A DNA stretch of 64,000 nucleotides from an uncultured Bacteroidales bacterium. GTDB taxonomy: Bacteria > Bacteroidota > Bacteroidia > Bacteroidales > UBA932. The translations under genes were made by a program, and so were the position numbers. Position 1 is the stretch's first letter; each line of letters opens with the position of its first letter. The notes under the pieces are model-generated. The model did not search any database. It was not told the origin of the DNA and saw nothing but the letters and a program-made list of their open reading frames with translations. This document shows positions 51,130 to 59,522 of the stretch, in pieces. The DNA lies in NCBI GenBank assembly GCA_900318955.1, contig ONMJ01000004.1, positions 1-64,000 on the forward strand, written 5' to 3'.

Positions 51130-51894
51130 ATGTTCATCGATACGCACACGCATTTTTACGACAGCTGGCTTCTTCCGGATGCGGAAGAGGCTATCGCAAG
51201 GGCTTTGGAGGCCGGAGTCGGCAAGATGATCCAGGCCGATGTTGATACTTCCGAGAGGGATGAGATGTGGAAAATTGGAGATGCTCACCCAGGAGTTATT
51301 TTCCAAATGCTCGGGCTCTATCCCTGCTCTGTCAATGAACGCTGGCAAGATGAAATCGATGCCCTCATGCCTTACAAAGGCAGAGGGATTGTCGCCATAG
51401 GCGAAATCGGTCTTGACTACCATGAAGGAAAGGAATGGGAGAAGGAGCAAAAAGAAGCTCTAAGGGTCCAGCTGGAACTTGCCTCAGAGTGGGATCTTCC
51501 GGTAAATATCCACCTAAGAGATGCCTGGGAGGACTTTTTCGAGGTTCTTTCCGACTGTCGGCATCTGGGTCTTCGCGGTAATCTCCACTGCTTCACAACG
51601 AGCTACGAAATCTTCGAAAGAGCGCAAAAATACGGAGATTTCTCTGTCGGTATCGGAGGGGTTGTCACCTTTAAGAACTCCTCGGTTCAGGAGTCAGTGA
51701 AGAGAATTCCTCTCGAGAAGATTCTCCTCGAGACCGATGCCCCGTATATGGCGCCGGTCCCCTATCGGGGGCGCCGCAACGAGAGCATGTACATCCCCGT
51801 TATCGCAGCAAAAATAGCTGAGCTCAAGGGACTTACCCTCAAAGAAGTCGAGACGGCAACTACTCGCAACGCAGAAAAACTGTTCGGAATATGA
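51130..51894 (+). CDS. TatD-family metal-dependent deoxyribonuclease
   Basis: The 254-residue TIM-barrel metallohydrolase has the two-metal ligand motifs FIDTHTHFYD, AIGEIGLDYH, PVNIHLRDA, LRGNLHCF and LLETDAPYMAP. TatD proteins have 3'-5' DNase activity linked to DNA repair; some relatives act on D-aminoacyl-tRNA. The ATG at 51130 is chosen because the longer frame overlaps dprA and the promoter. Its stop overlaps the ansA start by 4 bases. Confidence 0.93.
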   Translation: MFIDTHTHFYDSWLLPDAEEAIARALEAGVGKMIQADVDTSERDEMWKIGDAHPGVIFQMLGLYPCSVNERWQDEIDALMPYKGRGIVAIGEIGLDYHEGKEWEKEQKEALRVQLELASEWDLPVNIHLRDAWEDFFEVLSDCRHLGLRGNLHCFTTSYEIFERAQKYGDFSVGIGGVVTFKNSSVQESVKRIPLEKILLETDAPYMAPVPYRGRRNESMYIPVIAAKIAELKGLTLKEVETATTRNAEKLFGI

Positions 51895-52925
51895 AAAAAG
51901 CGTCAATTCTCCTGATCTACACTGGAGGCACAATTGGAATGATGAAGGATCCCGTCGACGGAACGCTGAAGCCTTATGATTTCAGTGTTTTCATGGAAGA
52001 GGTCCCTGAACTGAGGAAATTCGCCCTTAAGATCGACTCCTACACCTTTGATCCCCTGATAGACTCATCAGATGTGGAACCATCTATGTGGCAAGCACTT
52101 GCAGAATTGATAAGGGACCGGTACGACGACTACGACGGCTTTGTCGTATTGCATGGAACCGATACTATGGCCTACTCCGCCTCCGCCCTCAGCTTCATGC
52201 TCGACGACCTGGCGAAGCCAGTGGTTTTCACAGGCAGCCAACTCCCGATCGGCGTTCCCAGAACCGACGGAAAGGAGAATCTCATCTCATCCATTGAGAT
52301 AGCTTCATCCATGGATGCCGAAGGGCACGCCATCGTCCCGGAGGTAGTCATTTATTTCAATTCAAAGCTGATGAGGGGGAACCGCACAACGAAGACCAGC
52401 TCCGAAAATTTCGACGCCTTTTCTTCCCCGAATTATCCTCTCCTTGGAGAGGCCGGGATCAATATCCGATTCTTCCCGGAGTATATCAGAAAACCCCTTT
52501 CATGGGTCGCTCCTCTCAGGATCAATACTACTCTAGACACCCGGGTCTCTATCTTGAAACTTCATCCGGGCATGACCCCCGATGTCCTCAAGCACCTCCT
52601 CTGCGGTAAAGAGACAAGGGCTGTAATAATTGAGACCTATGGCTCTGGAAACGCCCCCACAAAGCCCTGGTTCCTCGATATTATCCGCGAGGCCGTGGCG
52701 ATGGGTAAAATCATTGTCAATGTCACCCAGTGTCTGGAAGGAGCTGTAAACATGTCTCTATATGAGGGAGGAAAGGCCATGCATGACGCCGGAGTGACGA
52801 GCGGATACGACGGTACGACCGAGAGTACACTTGCCAAACTCTTCTTCCTTCTTGGCCTGAGCAAGGACAACGAGGCCGTCAGAACGAGGATGGAAGCCAG
52901 TCTGAAAGGAGAAATATCGAAGTAA
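51891..52925 (+). CDS. ansA: Type I L-asparaginase
   Basis: The enzyme hydrolyses asparagine to aspartate and ammonia. The 344-residue protein has both catalytic Thr motifs, YTGGTIGMMKD near the N terminus and LHGTDTMAYSASAL near residue 90, and lacks a signal peptide. This matches the cytoplasmic type I enzyme. It is translationally coupled to tatD. Confidence 0.95.
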   Translation: MKKASILLIYTGGTIGMMKDPVDGTLKPYDFSVFMEEVPELRKFALKIDSYTFDPLIDSSDVEPSMWQALAELIRDRYDDYDGFVVLHGTDTMAYSASALSFMLDDLAKPVVFTGSQLPIGVPRTDGKENLISSIEIASSMDAEGHAIVPEVVIYFNSKLMRGNRTTKTSSENFDAFSSPNYPLLGEAGINIRFFPEYIRKPLSWVAPLRINTTLDTRVSILKLHPGMTPDVLKHLLCGKETRAVIIETYGSGNAPTKPWFLDIIREAVAMGKIIVNVTQCLEGAVNMSLYEGGKAMHDAGVTSGYDGTTESTLAKLFFLLGLSKDNEAVRTRMEASLKGEISK

Positions 52926-52929
52926 AATC

Positions 52930-52960
52930 TTTGTCTTTTAATTTTTATTTACTATCTTGC
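52930..52960 (+). promoter_or_regulatory. Promoter of the exb operon
   Basis: TTTG at 52930-52933 and TATCTTGC at 52953-52960 are 19 bases apart. The -7 element has the variant form TAnCTTGCACAA, as for the Hc1-like gene. A leader of about 85 bases follows. Confidence 0.7.
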
Positions 52961-53049
52961 ACAAGATTTTGTGTAAGGTAACATTGATCCTTCCCCGAAA
53001 GATATTATTAATTAACTAATACATTTATAATTAAACACTCAAAAACGTT

Positions 53050-53853
53050 ATGAAAAAAGTTTTCATGTTTTTGGCAGTAGCGGGCATTATGACCTTCTCT
53101 GCAAACATCGCTTCCGCACAGGACGAGCAGAACGCCGAGCCTGCAGCACAGGAACAGGCAGTAGCTGCTCCCGCTGAGGAGGAAGTAGTAGACCTCTTTG
53201 CCGGTTCCGGTGAGGAAGTTCCCCTCCATCAGGCTCTTAAGACCAAGTTCATCGAAGGTGGCGCTGGCTTCATGTCACTCATCCTCATCTGCCTTATCCT
53301 TGGTCTCGCCCTTGCTATCGAGAGGATACTTTATCTTTCCTTCTCCAAGACCAACACCACCAAGCTCCTCAATGATGTTGAGGCTGCTCTCAAGAATGGT
53401 GGAGTAGAGAAAGCAAAAGAGGTTTGCCGCAATACCCGCGGACCTGTCGCTTCTATCTTCTATCAGGGACTTCTCCGCATGGACGAGGGTGTCGATGTTG
53501 TTGAGAAGACAATTGTTTCCTACGGAAGCGTTCAGATGAGCCTCCTGGAGAATGGCCTGAGCTGGATTTCCCTCTTCATCGCAATTGCTCCTTCACTCGG
53601 ATTCCTCGGTACCGTTATCGGTATGATCCAGGCCTTCGATGCTATCCAGGCTGCCGGTGACATTTCCCCGAACGTTGTTGCAGGAGGTATGAAGGTCGCC
53701 CTTATCACTACCGTCGGCGGTCTTATCGTTGCTATGATTCTTCAGGTCTTCTACAACTACATCCTTGCCAAGATCGACTCTCTTACCATCGATATGGAAG
53801 ATTCTTCGATCCGCTTTGTAGATATGCTCACCAAATACAACAAGAACAAATAA
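53050..53853 (+). CDS. MotA/TolQ/ExbB proton-channel protein
   Basis: ExbB-type proteins form the pentameric proton channel that energises TonB or Tol. The 267-residue protein has a signal-like N terminus (about 1-24), an Ala/Glu-rich periplasmic linker, and three membrane segments at about 72-94, 170-194 and 212-238 (the second with SLGFLGTVIGMIQAF, a family signature). Bacteroidetes ExbB proteins often have such an N-terminal extension. First gene of a four-gene operon with two ExbD proteins. Confidence 0.95.
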   Translation: MKKVFMFLAVAGIMTFSANIASAQDEQNAEPAAQEQAVAAPAEEEVVDLFAGSGEEVPLHQALKTKFIEGGAGFMSLILICLILGLALAIERILYLSFSKTNTTKLLNDVEAALKNGGVEKAKEVCRNTRGPVASIFYQGLLRMDEGVDVVEKTIVSYGSVQMSLLENGLSWISLFIAIAPSLGFLGTVIGMIQAFDAIQAAGDISPNVVAGGMKVALITTVGGLIVAMILQVFYNYILAKIDSLTIDMEDSSIRFVDMLTKYNKNK

Positions 53854-53865
53854 TTCCAGATTACA

Positions 53866-54324
53866 ATGGATAAACAGAAATATACATTAATCTTCAAGAT
53901 AATCTCATGGGTACTGATGCTCGTCAGTGTCGCGGTTGTCGTATGGGGATTTATCAAGGGCTACCCTGACAAAGTCGCCAATGACAACGGTACTGTTGAT
54001 CCTCTGCTCTACTGGGCTTATATCATGTTGGGCCTCGCAATTGCAGCAGTCATCATCGTCGGTCTCATTATATCTCTGAAGAACAATCCAAAGAGCCTTC
54101 TCAAAATGGCCCTTCTGCTGGTAGGAGCGGTAGTCCTGATCGGGATTGCCTATCTTACAGCTTCCGGAGCGCCCGCAGTAGGTTTCACAGGAGCTACTCC
54201 GCCTACTGATGGAGAACTTAAACTTACGGATACAGTCCTCAACCTTACCTACATTCTCGGAGTTGTTGCAATCCTCTCCATTATCGTTGGTGAGATAGTA
54301 ATGTCTGTCCGCAATAAAAAATAA
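53866..54324 (+). CDS. Four-helix membrane protein of the exb operon, hypothetical
   Basis: The 152-residue protein has four hydrophobic segments (about 8-28, 47-70, 77-99 and 127-148) and no charged residue pattern typical of ExbD. I know it only as a conserved companion in Bacteroidales exbB-exbD-exbD operons. It stands between exbB (12 bases) and the first exbD (8 bases), so it probably belongs to the energy-transducing complex. Confidence 0.78.
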   Translation: MDKQKYTLIFKIISWVLMLVSVAVVVWGFIKGYPDKVANDNGTVDPLLYWAYIMLGLAIAAVIIVGLIISLKNNPKSLLKMALLLVGAVVLIGIAYLTASGAPAVGFTGATPPTDGELKLTDTVLNLTYILGVVAILSIIVGEIVMSVRNKK

Positions 54325-54332
54325 GACTAGTC

Positions 54333-54908
54333 ATGGGCAAGAAAAAAACACCTGCAATCAACTCTAGCTCAACGGCGGACATCGCGTTCCTCCTGCTTTG
54401 CTACTTCCTGATGACCACCACCATGGGAGAGCCTGCAGGTCTGCAGCGCCGTCTTCCCCCTATTCCTGACAAGAATCAGAAACAGGAGGATGTTAAGGTT
54501 AATCGTCGAAACATCATCATCGTTAAGATTAACTCAGCCGATAGACTTTTTGCCGGTAACGAAGCCATTGACGTACTCTATCTGAAAGACAAGGTAAAAG
54601 AATTCCTTTCCAATCCCGCCGACGATCCTACCATGCCTGAAAAGGAAATGCAGGAAATCGAAGGCAAGAGATATCCTGTTTCAAAGGGAGTCATCTCGCT
54701 CCAGAATGACCGTGGTACCAGCTACCAGGCCTACATTGCAGTCCAGAACGAGCTCGTAAAAGCCGTCAACGAACTGCGAGATGAATTCTCAATGAAAGAG
54801 TATGGAAAGAAATACGCCAAGCTTTCAGAGGATCAGCAGAAGATTGTCAGAAAAGTCATACCTCAGAACATCTCCGAGGCTGAGCCTAAGGATGTTACTA
54901 AAAAGTAG
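54333..54908 (+). CDS. ExbD/TolR-family biopolymer transport protein (first copy)
   Basis: The 191-residue protein has a short cytoplasmic N terminus, one transmembrane helix (about 14-33, ADIAFLLLCYFLMTTTM with the conserved Asp that takes the proton), and a periplasmic domain extended by an acidic stretch around residue 90 and a long Lys/Glu-rich C terminus. It is longer than the second ExbD. Both are probably needed for one channel with the ExbB protein. Confidence 0.93.
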   Translation: MGKKKTPAINSSSTADIAFLLLCYFLMTTTMGEPAGLQRRLPPIPDKNQKQEDVKVNRRNIIIVKINSADRLFAGNEAIDVLYLKDKVKEFLSNPADDPTMPEKEMQEIEGKRYPVSKGVISLQNDRGTSYQAYIAVQNELVKAVNELRDEFSMKEYGKKYAKLSEDQQKIVRKVIPQNISEAEPKDVTKK

Positions 54909-54927
54909 ATTATAGGAGAATAGAATT

Positions 54928-55404
54928 ATGTCAAAATTCGGAGGTTCAAATAGCAAAAAGGACGTTCCCGGCATTTCCTCGGGTTCCCTTTCCGATATCG
55001 TGTTCATGCTTCTGTTCTTCTTCATGGTGACCACTCAGCTCCGTGAGACGGAGAACAAAGTTATCGTGAAGCTCCCTGAAGCTACTGAGGTTGCCAAGCT
55101 TGAAAGAAAAGACCTGACTTCTTACATCAACATCGGAACTCCTGTCAAGCACCTTCAGGGCATGTATGGTACCGATGCTCGTATCCAGCTCAACGACTCT
55201 TTCAAGACTGTCGACGACATCCGCGACTTCGTTGCTGCAGAGCGTGACGCCCTCAGCGAAGTCGACCGTTCGTTCATGACTATCGGCATCCGTGCTGACG
55301 AAGACGTCAGAATGGGTATCGTGACTGATGTCAAGCAGGAGCTGCGTCGCTGCTCCGCGCTGAAAATCATGTACGCGGCAAGAAAACCGGGAGGAGACAA
55401 CTAG
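54928..55404 (+). CDS. ExbD/TolR-family biopolymer transport protein (second copy)
   Basis: The 158-residue protein has the N-terminal SDIVFMLLFFFMVTTQLRE helix with the conserved Asp, and a periplasmic domain ending AALKIMYAARKPGGDN-like. It is shorter than the first ExbD and differs in the periplasmic part, so the two are not recent duplicates. A strong terminator follows. Confidence 0.93.
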   Translation: MSKFGGSNSKKDVPGISSGSLSDIVFMLLFFFMVTTQLRETENKVIVKLPEATEVAKLERKDLTSYINIGTPVKHLQGMYGTDARIQLNDSFKTVDDIRDFVAAERDALSEVDRSFMTIGIRADEDVRMGIVTDVKQELRRCSALKIMYAARKPGGDN

Positions 55405-55426
55405 TCCCTCGCCTAATATTTTGAAA

Positions 55427-55457
55427 AAGCTGGCCCCGTTTGAGGCCAGCTTTTTTT
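55427..55457 (+). terminator. Terminator of the exb operon (possibly bidirectional)
   Basis: GCTGGCC (55429-55435) and GGCCAGC (55444-55450) form a perfect stem, extended by A/T pairs, followed by seven T. On the minus strand the stem is followed by TTTTT, so it may also end the SusC-like gene. Confidence 0.88.
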
Positions 55458-55475
55458 GGGGTATTACTATGTGTA

Positions 55476-58097
55476 TTAGAAGGTGACGTCCACACCGAGA
55501 GAAATGGAGCGCATTATCGGCGTCCCCAGTGCGTCAGAGACCATCTCAGGGTCGATTAGAGGAGCATGCTTCGATAGCGGCGAGAATGTAATAAGATTCT
55601 CCCCGCTCATGTAAAAGCGAAGACTCTCAATTCGAATGTTCTGCGTCATCTCTTTGGGGAAAGTATACGAAACCGACAGGTTCTTAAGACGCAGGTATGC
55701 TGCATTCTGGAGATAGTAGTCGTTTGGAACCCTCAAACCTCCTCCTTTATCAACGGTGGATCCTACTGGTCGTGTCCAATACCCGTCCTTCGTAACCTTC
55801 CAATTATCTGATGAATAATCAACCCCAACAACATCAGTTGCCTGGTCTCGGGTCAGGAATGAAGCAGAGGAGTTGTAATACATGCCCCAGAACATCTGGT
55901 CTGAATCATTCTTTGGCCATGCATATAGAGAGCCGAAATACCAGTCACGATGACATACGCCATTGAACAAGGCGGAGATCCCTATTCCAGACCATGAAAG
56001 GTCTAATCCGATGCCAAAGATATATCTTGGGGTAGAGTTTCCGATTATTGTCAAATCACCATGACTATTAATCTTATATTGTCCTGGACTTATCTCGTCA
56101 TCGCCATTGAGATTCAGGAACTTAAGATTACCGGCATAAGGTCTGAAATTGACGCCGTTAGAATGGAATTGATCTTTCAGCGAGGCCTTTGCCTCTTCAT
56201 TGGAACGGAAATAGCCATCTGTCCTGAAGCCCCAAATTTCCCCCACTGTTGAGCCGGAATAGCTGAGCCCCACAGAATTTTCATTATAGGGAGGAATAAC
56301 GACATCGACATAGGAGAGAGCGTCATACACATTACTGCTCAGACACCATGATAATTGCTTTCCAGCAAGATTGAATGAGTCTCTCAGGCGAAGGGAGAAC
56401 TCCAATCCGTCAATATGTGTGGTATTTAACTTCTTTCGAAAGACATTGCCCGTGAAGGCAACTCTCCCTTCGAGAGCAGAAAGGTCAAGACCTGCTTCTA
56501 TAGTAGGGATTTTCTCAACGGCAGCATGGTCTACGCAAGGACAGGAAAGACTTAAATAATCACTATGAATAGTGAGCCATTTTGTAATATTCAACTGCCC
56601 TGAGACCCCATAAGATATTCCCAGAGCATTGTCTTCAGGGTACAGGCTGCCAGTTTCGCCCCTTATTGAAGAAGAAATTGATAATCGCTTATAGTTGTAT
56701 GTCCCTGAAAGGAAAACACCACTAAGGCTTTGATTCAATGGTTTGTTGGCAGCATAGTCTCCGCCAAGAGTAGCTTCGACCCTATGTCCATCCCCGAAAA
56801 TGGTCGAATAATCCAATCTTGCAGTAGCCCTGTGAGAAGATTCATATAACGTATTTGACAAAGGCTCAGCATTCTCATTAAGAGTCCAACTGGAATTGGG
56901 GTTGAAATGATATGTCACCGGAATTAAACGTCTCTCCAACTTGGATGAGGTATTTGCGTATGCGTAATCTGCATGAAGAGAAAGGCCCTCTAAAAGCTTC
57001 CAATCAAGCCCTGTAATAGTCATAAGGTTCTTCACGGCCTCCGACTCCCCCTGCCCATTCATTATTGGCTGCCAGTTACTTGCAGCAGCGCTCAATGTCA
57101 CCGTACCATCTTCATTGGAAGGAACAAATATCGGTTGGGAATAAGAGTTCATCTTAGAAAGGATAGATGAACCACCTGCGTATGGATGTTTGTTCCCTGT
57201 CGAAAAGAACTTTGTGTCATTGTATATGCAAAGCCCATCCAATACGCGATAAATTATCTTCTGGTGGAAGTCTTTTGAGCCATAACCGAAATCACGATTC
57301 TCATAGATACTACCCAGATTATAAAGCCTCCCGGAGACAGAATACGACAACTTGCCATACTCTGTATTGATTTTCAAGGAATGTGACATTCCCCCGCTGA
57401 TATCCCGATAGAGGAGATCCGGCCACGCAGTAGAGCCAAAATAAAGATACTGCCCATGCGAACCGATTCCATATAAATCATTCGTTCCTGATTCCCTCAT
57501 CTTCTTGAACATATCAAGATATGTAGATCCCGCTACGCTTATTTCACTTGTCGCGACAACCCCGGGGACAGAGACAGCCGCTCCTGGCACCCTAGATCTA
57601 CCGGCATAGAAATCATAATAATTCCGAGTCCATTCGTACCCGTCGGTAACAATCTTATCTTCCAGTTCAATAACCCGCCGTCTGAATGAATAATAGCCAT
57701 TATACGCAACTGAAACACCTTTTTTCGATGGATTCTTAGTTTTTATAAACAATACGCTTCCTTCTCCCTGTGATCCGTAAATCACCGAAGCAGAGGCTTT
57801 TCGAAGAATCTTGACCTCATCCACATCAGCGGGATTGACCTTGTCCAGGGAAGAGATGACTCCGTCTATGATAACAAGAGGTGTTTTCCCCCTGTATTCA
57901 ACAGAGACTCCATCCAGCTCATCTCCGCTTGTCTGAGTGACAATGAGACCTGGGAGCAACCCCTGAAGAGACCTCGCAAGATTCCCATTAGAATGCATTG
58001 AAACATCCTCTCCCTTCACTACATCTGAAGGAAGCTCTTGTGCCTGCACTGTTAATGCTGAAAAAAGGATTAGTAGAATAATGAAACAGTTTCTCAT
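55476..58097 (-). CDS. SusC/RagA-like TonB-dependent outer membrane receptor, orphan
   Basis: The 873-residue protein has a signal peptide (about 1-20), then a plug domain (about 30-120, VVIIDGVISSLDKVNPADVDEVKILRK pattern with the SASVIYGSQGEG motif) and a beta-barrel ending in Phe. SusC proteins import glycans or other large nutrients with a SusD lipoprotein. Here the usual N-terminal carboxypeptidase-like domain of about 90 residues is missing and no susD follows. It starts 13 bases after a broken RHS fragment, so its position may result from rearrangement. Substrate unknown. Confidence 0.9.
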   Translation of the reverse strand: MRNCFIILLILFSALTVQAQELPSDVVKGEDVSMHSNGNLARSLQGLLPGLIVTQTSGDELDGVSVEYRGKTPLVIIDGVISSLDKVNPADVDEVKILRKASASVIYGSQGEGSVLFIKTKNPSKKGVSVAYNGYYSFRRRVIELEDKIVTDGYEWTRNYYDFYAGRSRVPGAAVSVPGVVATSEISVAGSTYLDMFKKMRESGTNDLYGIGSHGQYLYFGSTAWPDLLYRDISGGMSHSLKINTEYGKLSYSVSGRLYNLGSIYENRDFGYGSKDFHQKIIYRVLDGLCIYNDTKFFSTGNKHPYAGGSSILSKMNSYSQPIFVPSNEDGTVTLSAAASNWQPIMNGQGESEAVKNLMTITGLDWKLLEGLSLHADYAYANTSSKLERRLIPVTYHFNPNSSWTLNENAEPLSNTLYESSHRATARLDYSTIFGDGHRVEATLGGDYAANKPLNQSLSGVFLSGTYNYKRLSISSSIRGETGSLYPEDNALGISYGVSGQLNITKWLTIHSDYLSLSCPCVDHAAVEKIPTIEAGLDLSALEGRVAFTGNVFRKKLNTTHIDGLEFSLRLRDSFNLAGKQLSWCLSSNVYDALSYVDVVIPPYNENSVGLSYSGSTVGEIWGFRTDGYFRSNEEAKASLKDQFHSNGVNFRPYAGNLKFLNLNGDDEISPGQYKINSHGDLTIIGNSTPRYIFGIGLDLSWSGIGISALFNGVCHRDWYFGSLYAWPKNDSDQMFWGMYYNSSASFLTRDQATDVVGVDYSSDNWKVTKDGYWTRPVGSTVDKGGGLRVPNDYYLQNAAYLRLKNLSVSYTFPKEMTQNIRIESLRFYMSGENLITFSPLSKHAPLIDPEMVSDALGTPIMRSISLGVDVTF

Positions 58098-58109
58098 AAT
58101 ATAAAACCT

Positions 58110-58198
58110 TACCGACATAAAGATAGTCATTATTTGTCAATGAAGGAGTCCAGGAGGCCATCCTTTCTCCGTATGGATAGTAGCAATTCCGCTGGAGA
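58110..58198 (-). pseudogene. RHS-core fragment C
   Basis: On the minus strand the sequence encodes about 29 residues of an RHS-repeat-associated core: NCYYPYGERMASWTPSL, then TNNDYLYVGK. It lacks a start and breaks off at the YLYxGK point, where in fragment A the core continues with ELHTLF. It follows the 164-residue gene and precedes the SusC-like gene. Confidence 0.72.
58112..58196. repeat. 85-base repeat, copy 1
   Basis: It matches 61179-61263 at 81 of 85 positions, in the same orientation. It corresponds to the RHS-core coding segment on the minus strand. Confidence 0.9.
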
Positions 58199-58213
58199 AC
58201 CTTCTCTATTGAA

Positions 58214-58708
58214 TTATAAATGCTTGACCCACTCGCGAATAGTATCCGGTGGAGCTGTTATCTCAAAGAGAAGTTCATCCCCCCACATAAAAGATTCAAT
58301 GTAGGTTTTTTTCTTCTTATTTATCAATCTCAGGCTTTCAGCCTCATTATAGCGCTTTTGAAACCTAGGCTTCGGAGAATAGCCAGATTGAGTTAATTTT
58401 GCCTTTACAACATCAAATGACACAGAATCTTTATCTGGAACATAAAGGTAATATATAACGACCGTATCGCTATGCAGGCTAACTCTTGAAGTGACGAAAA
58501 AGTGCCCCGCCACAGTAACCGTATCGGGGGGAATATTGTCAAGCCGGAACAATTCTGCAGCTTTTCGCATATCCTTTTGTGATTTTTCCCAACGGATATC
58601 TTCATACAAAGCCTTGAAAGCAGACCTGTTTAAAAAGACCAAGACCGCAAAAGCGATGCAAAGAATTCCCAAGATAGAAAAGAAAAAAAACTTGATTTTG
58701 TGTTTCAT
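58214..58708 (-). CDS. Small membrane-anchored protein, hypothetical; immunity candidate
   Basis: The 164-residue protein has one N-terminal hydrophobic helix (about 5-27), then a soluble domain rich in Lys, Arg and Tyr. I recognise no family. A single-helix anchor on a small domain, next to an RHS fragment in an AT-rich block, fits an immunity protein against a toxin delivered to the cell envelope, but nothing shows this directly. Confidence 0.62.
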   Translation of the reverse strand: MKHKIKFFFFSILGILCIAFAVLVFLNRSAFKALYEDIRWEKSQKDMRKAAELFRLDNIPPDTVTVAGHFFVTSRVSLHSDTVVIYYLYVPDKDSVSFDVVKAKLTQSGYSPKPRFQKRYNEAESLRLINKKKKTYIESFMWGDELLFEITAPPDTIREWVKHL

Positions 58709-58720
58709 AATAACAACTAA

Positions 58721-59419
58721 TTACCATGCTGAAGCCCAAAAGTACAGATACGGGTGTTTCAAGGCCACTCCTGAGGAGTACCCATGTTTCATGCTATCTG
58801 GAGCATACGGGTGCGGTTTGCGATCGGTTCTTAGCAAGCAAGAGTGACCTGATTTCATGATAAAAACAACGGCATCAGGAGGCAGAAAGCACGGTGTTTC
58901 TTTAGAAAAAACGCCTTTAAACTCTAGAGTCAATAATAGTGGGAATCGAGGTAATGCTTCTTTTCCTTCCGTGATGTAGCCAGGGACCGTCTCGTGAGGG
59001 GCATAATCAATCTCTGCAGTAATCCTGAAATAATTGAGGGTATCTCCAGCGAAGAAAGATCTCGAAGACTCTTTGACAGCCTTGTGCTCCCAATAATTCC
59101 ACTCTTCTTCATCATTAACTATATATACCTCTCTCATTATATAGGGGAAGAAAGGTGAGTTCTCTGCGAACCACCGGGCCTGTTCACTATTCTTATATAC
59201 TGCTCTCGTCTTCTCAACCGAAGAAAGATCTATCGTTTCGAATGATTTAGCCTTTGACTGATCATTAATTGGGAAAAAGCTCGTTAGACTATCAGGGAAA
59301 ATTTCACCCTTATATCTCCTCCAATATGATGCAACCTCTGGATTATTCCACTTGAATCCACCAGAGCAACTCACAACAATTGATGTTACAATAAGTAATA
59401 GTACTACTTTTCGAAGCAT
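58721..59419 (-). CDS. Lipoprotein, hypothetical, in the RHS-associated block
   Basis: The 232-residue protein has a lipoprotein signal with lipobox VVSC (Cys18). The frame is open for 21 codons upstream, but only the ATG at 59419 gives the signal. The mature part contains many aromatic residues and a C-terminal HPYAPDSMKHGYSSG stretch. No family recognised. It precedes the 164-residue gene by 12 bases, so they form a pair. Confidence 0.62.
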   Translation of the reverse strand: MLRKVVLLLIVTSIVVSCSGGFKWNNPEVASYWRRYKGEIFPDSLTSFFPINDQSKAKSFETIDLSSVEKTRAVYKNSEQARWFAENSPFFPYIMREVYIVNDEEEWNYWEHKAVKESSRSFFAGDTLNYFRITAEIDYAPHETVPGYITEGKEALPRFPLLLTLEFKGVFSKETPCFLPPDAVVFIMKSGHSCLLRTDRKPHPYAPDSMKHGYSSGVALKHPYLYFWASAW

Positions 59420-59522
59420 AACATTAAAATAGCCTTTTAATAATATCAAGAAGTTGTATACGAGACCATAACCAAGATTCACGTTAAATACTGCGTCTCC
59501 TACATATTCATAATACTTTGTC

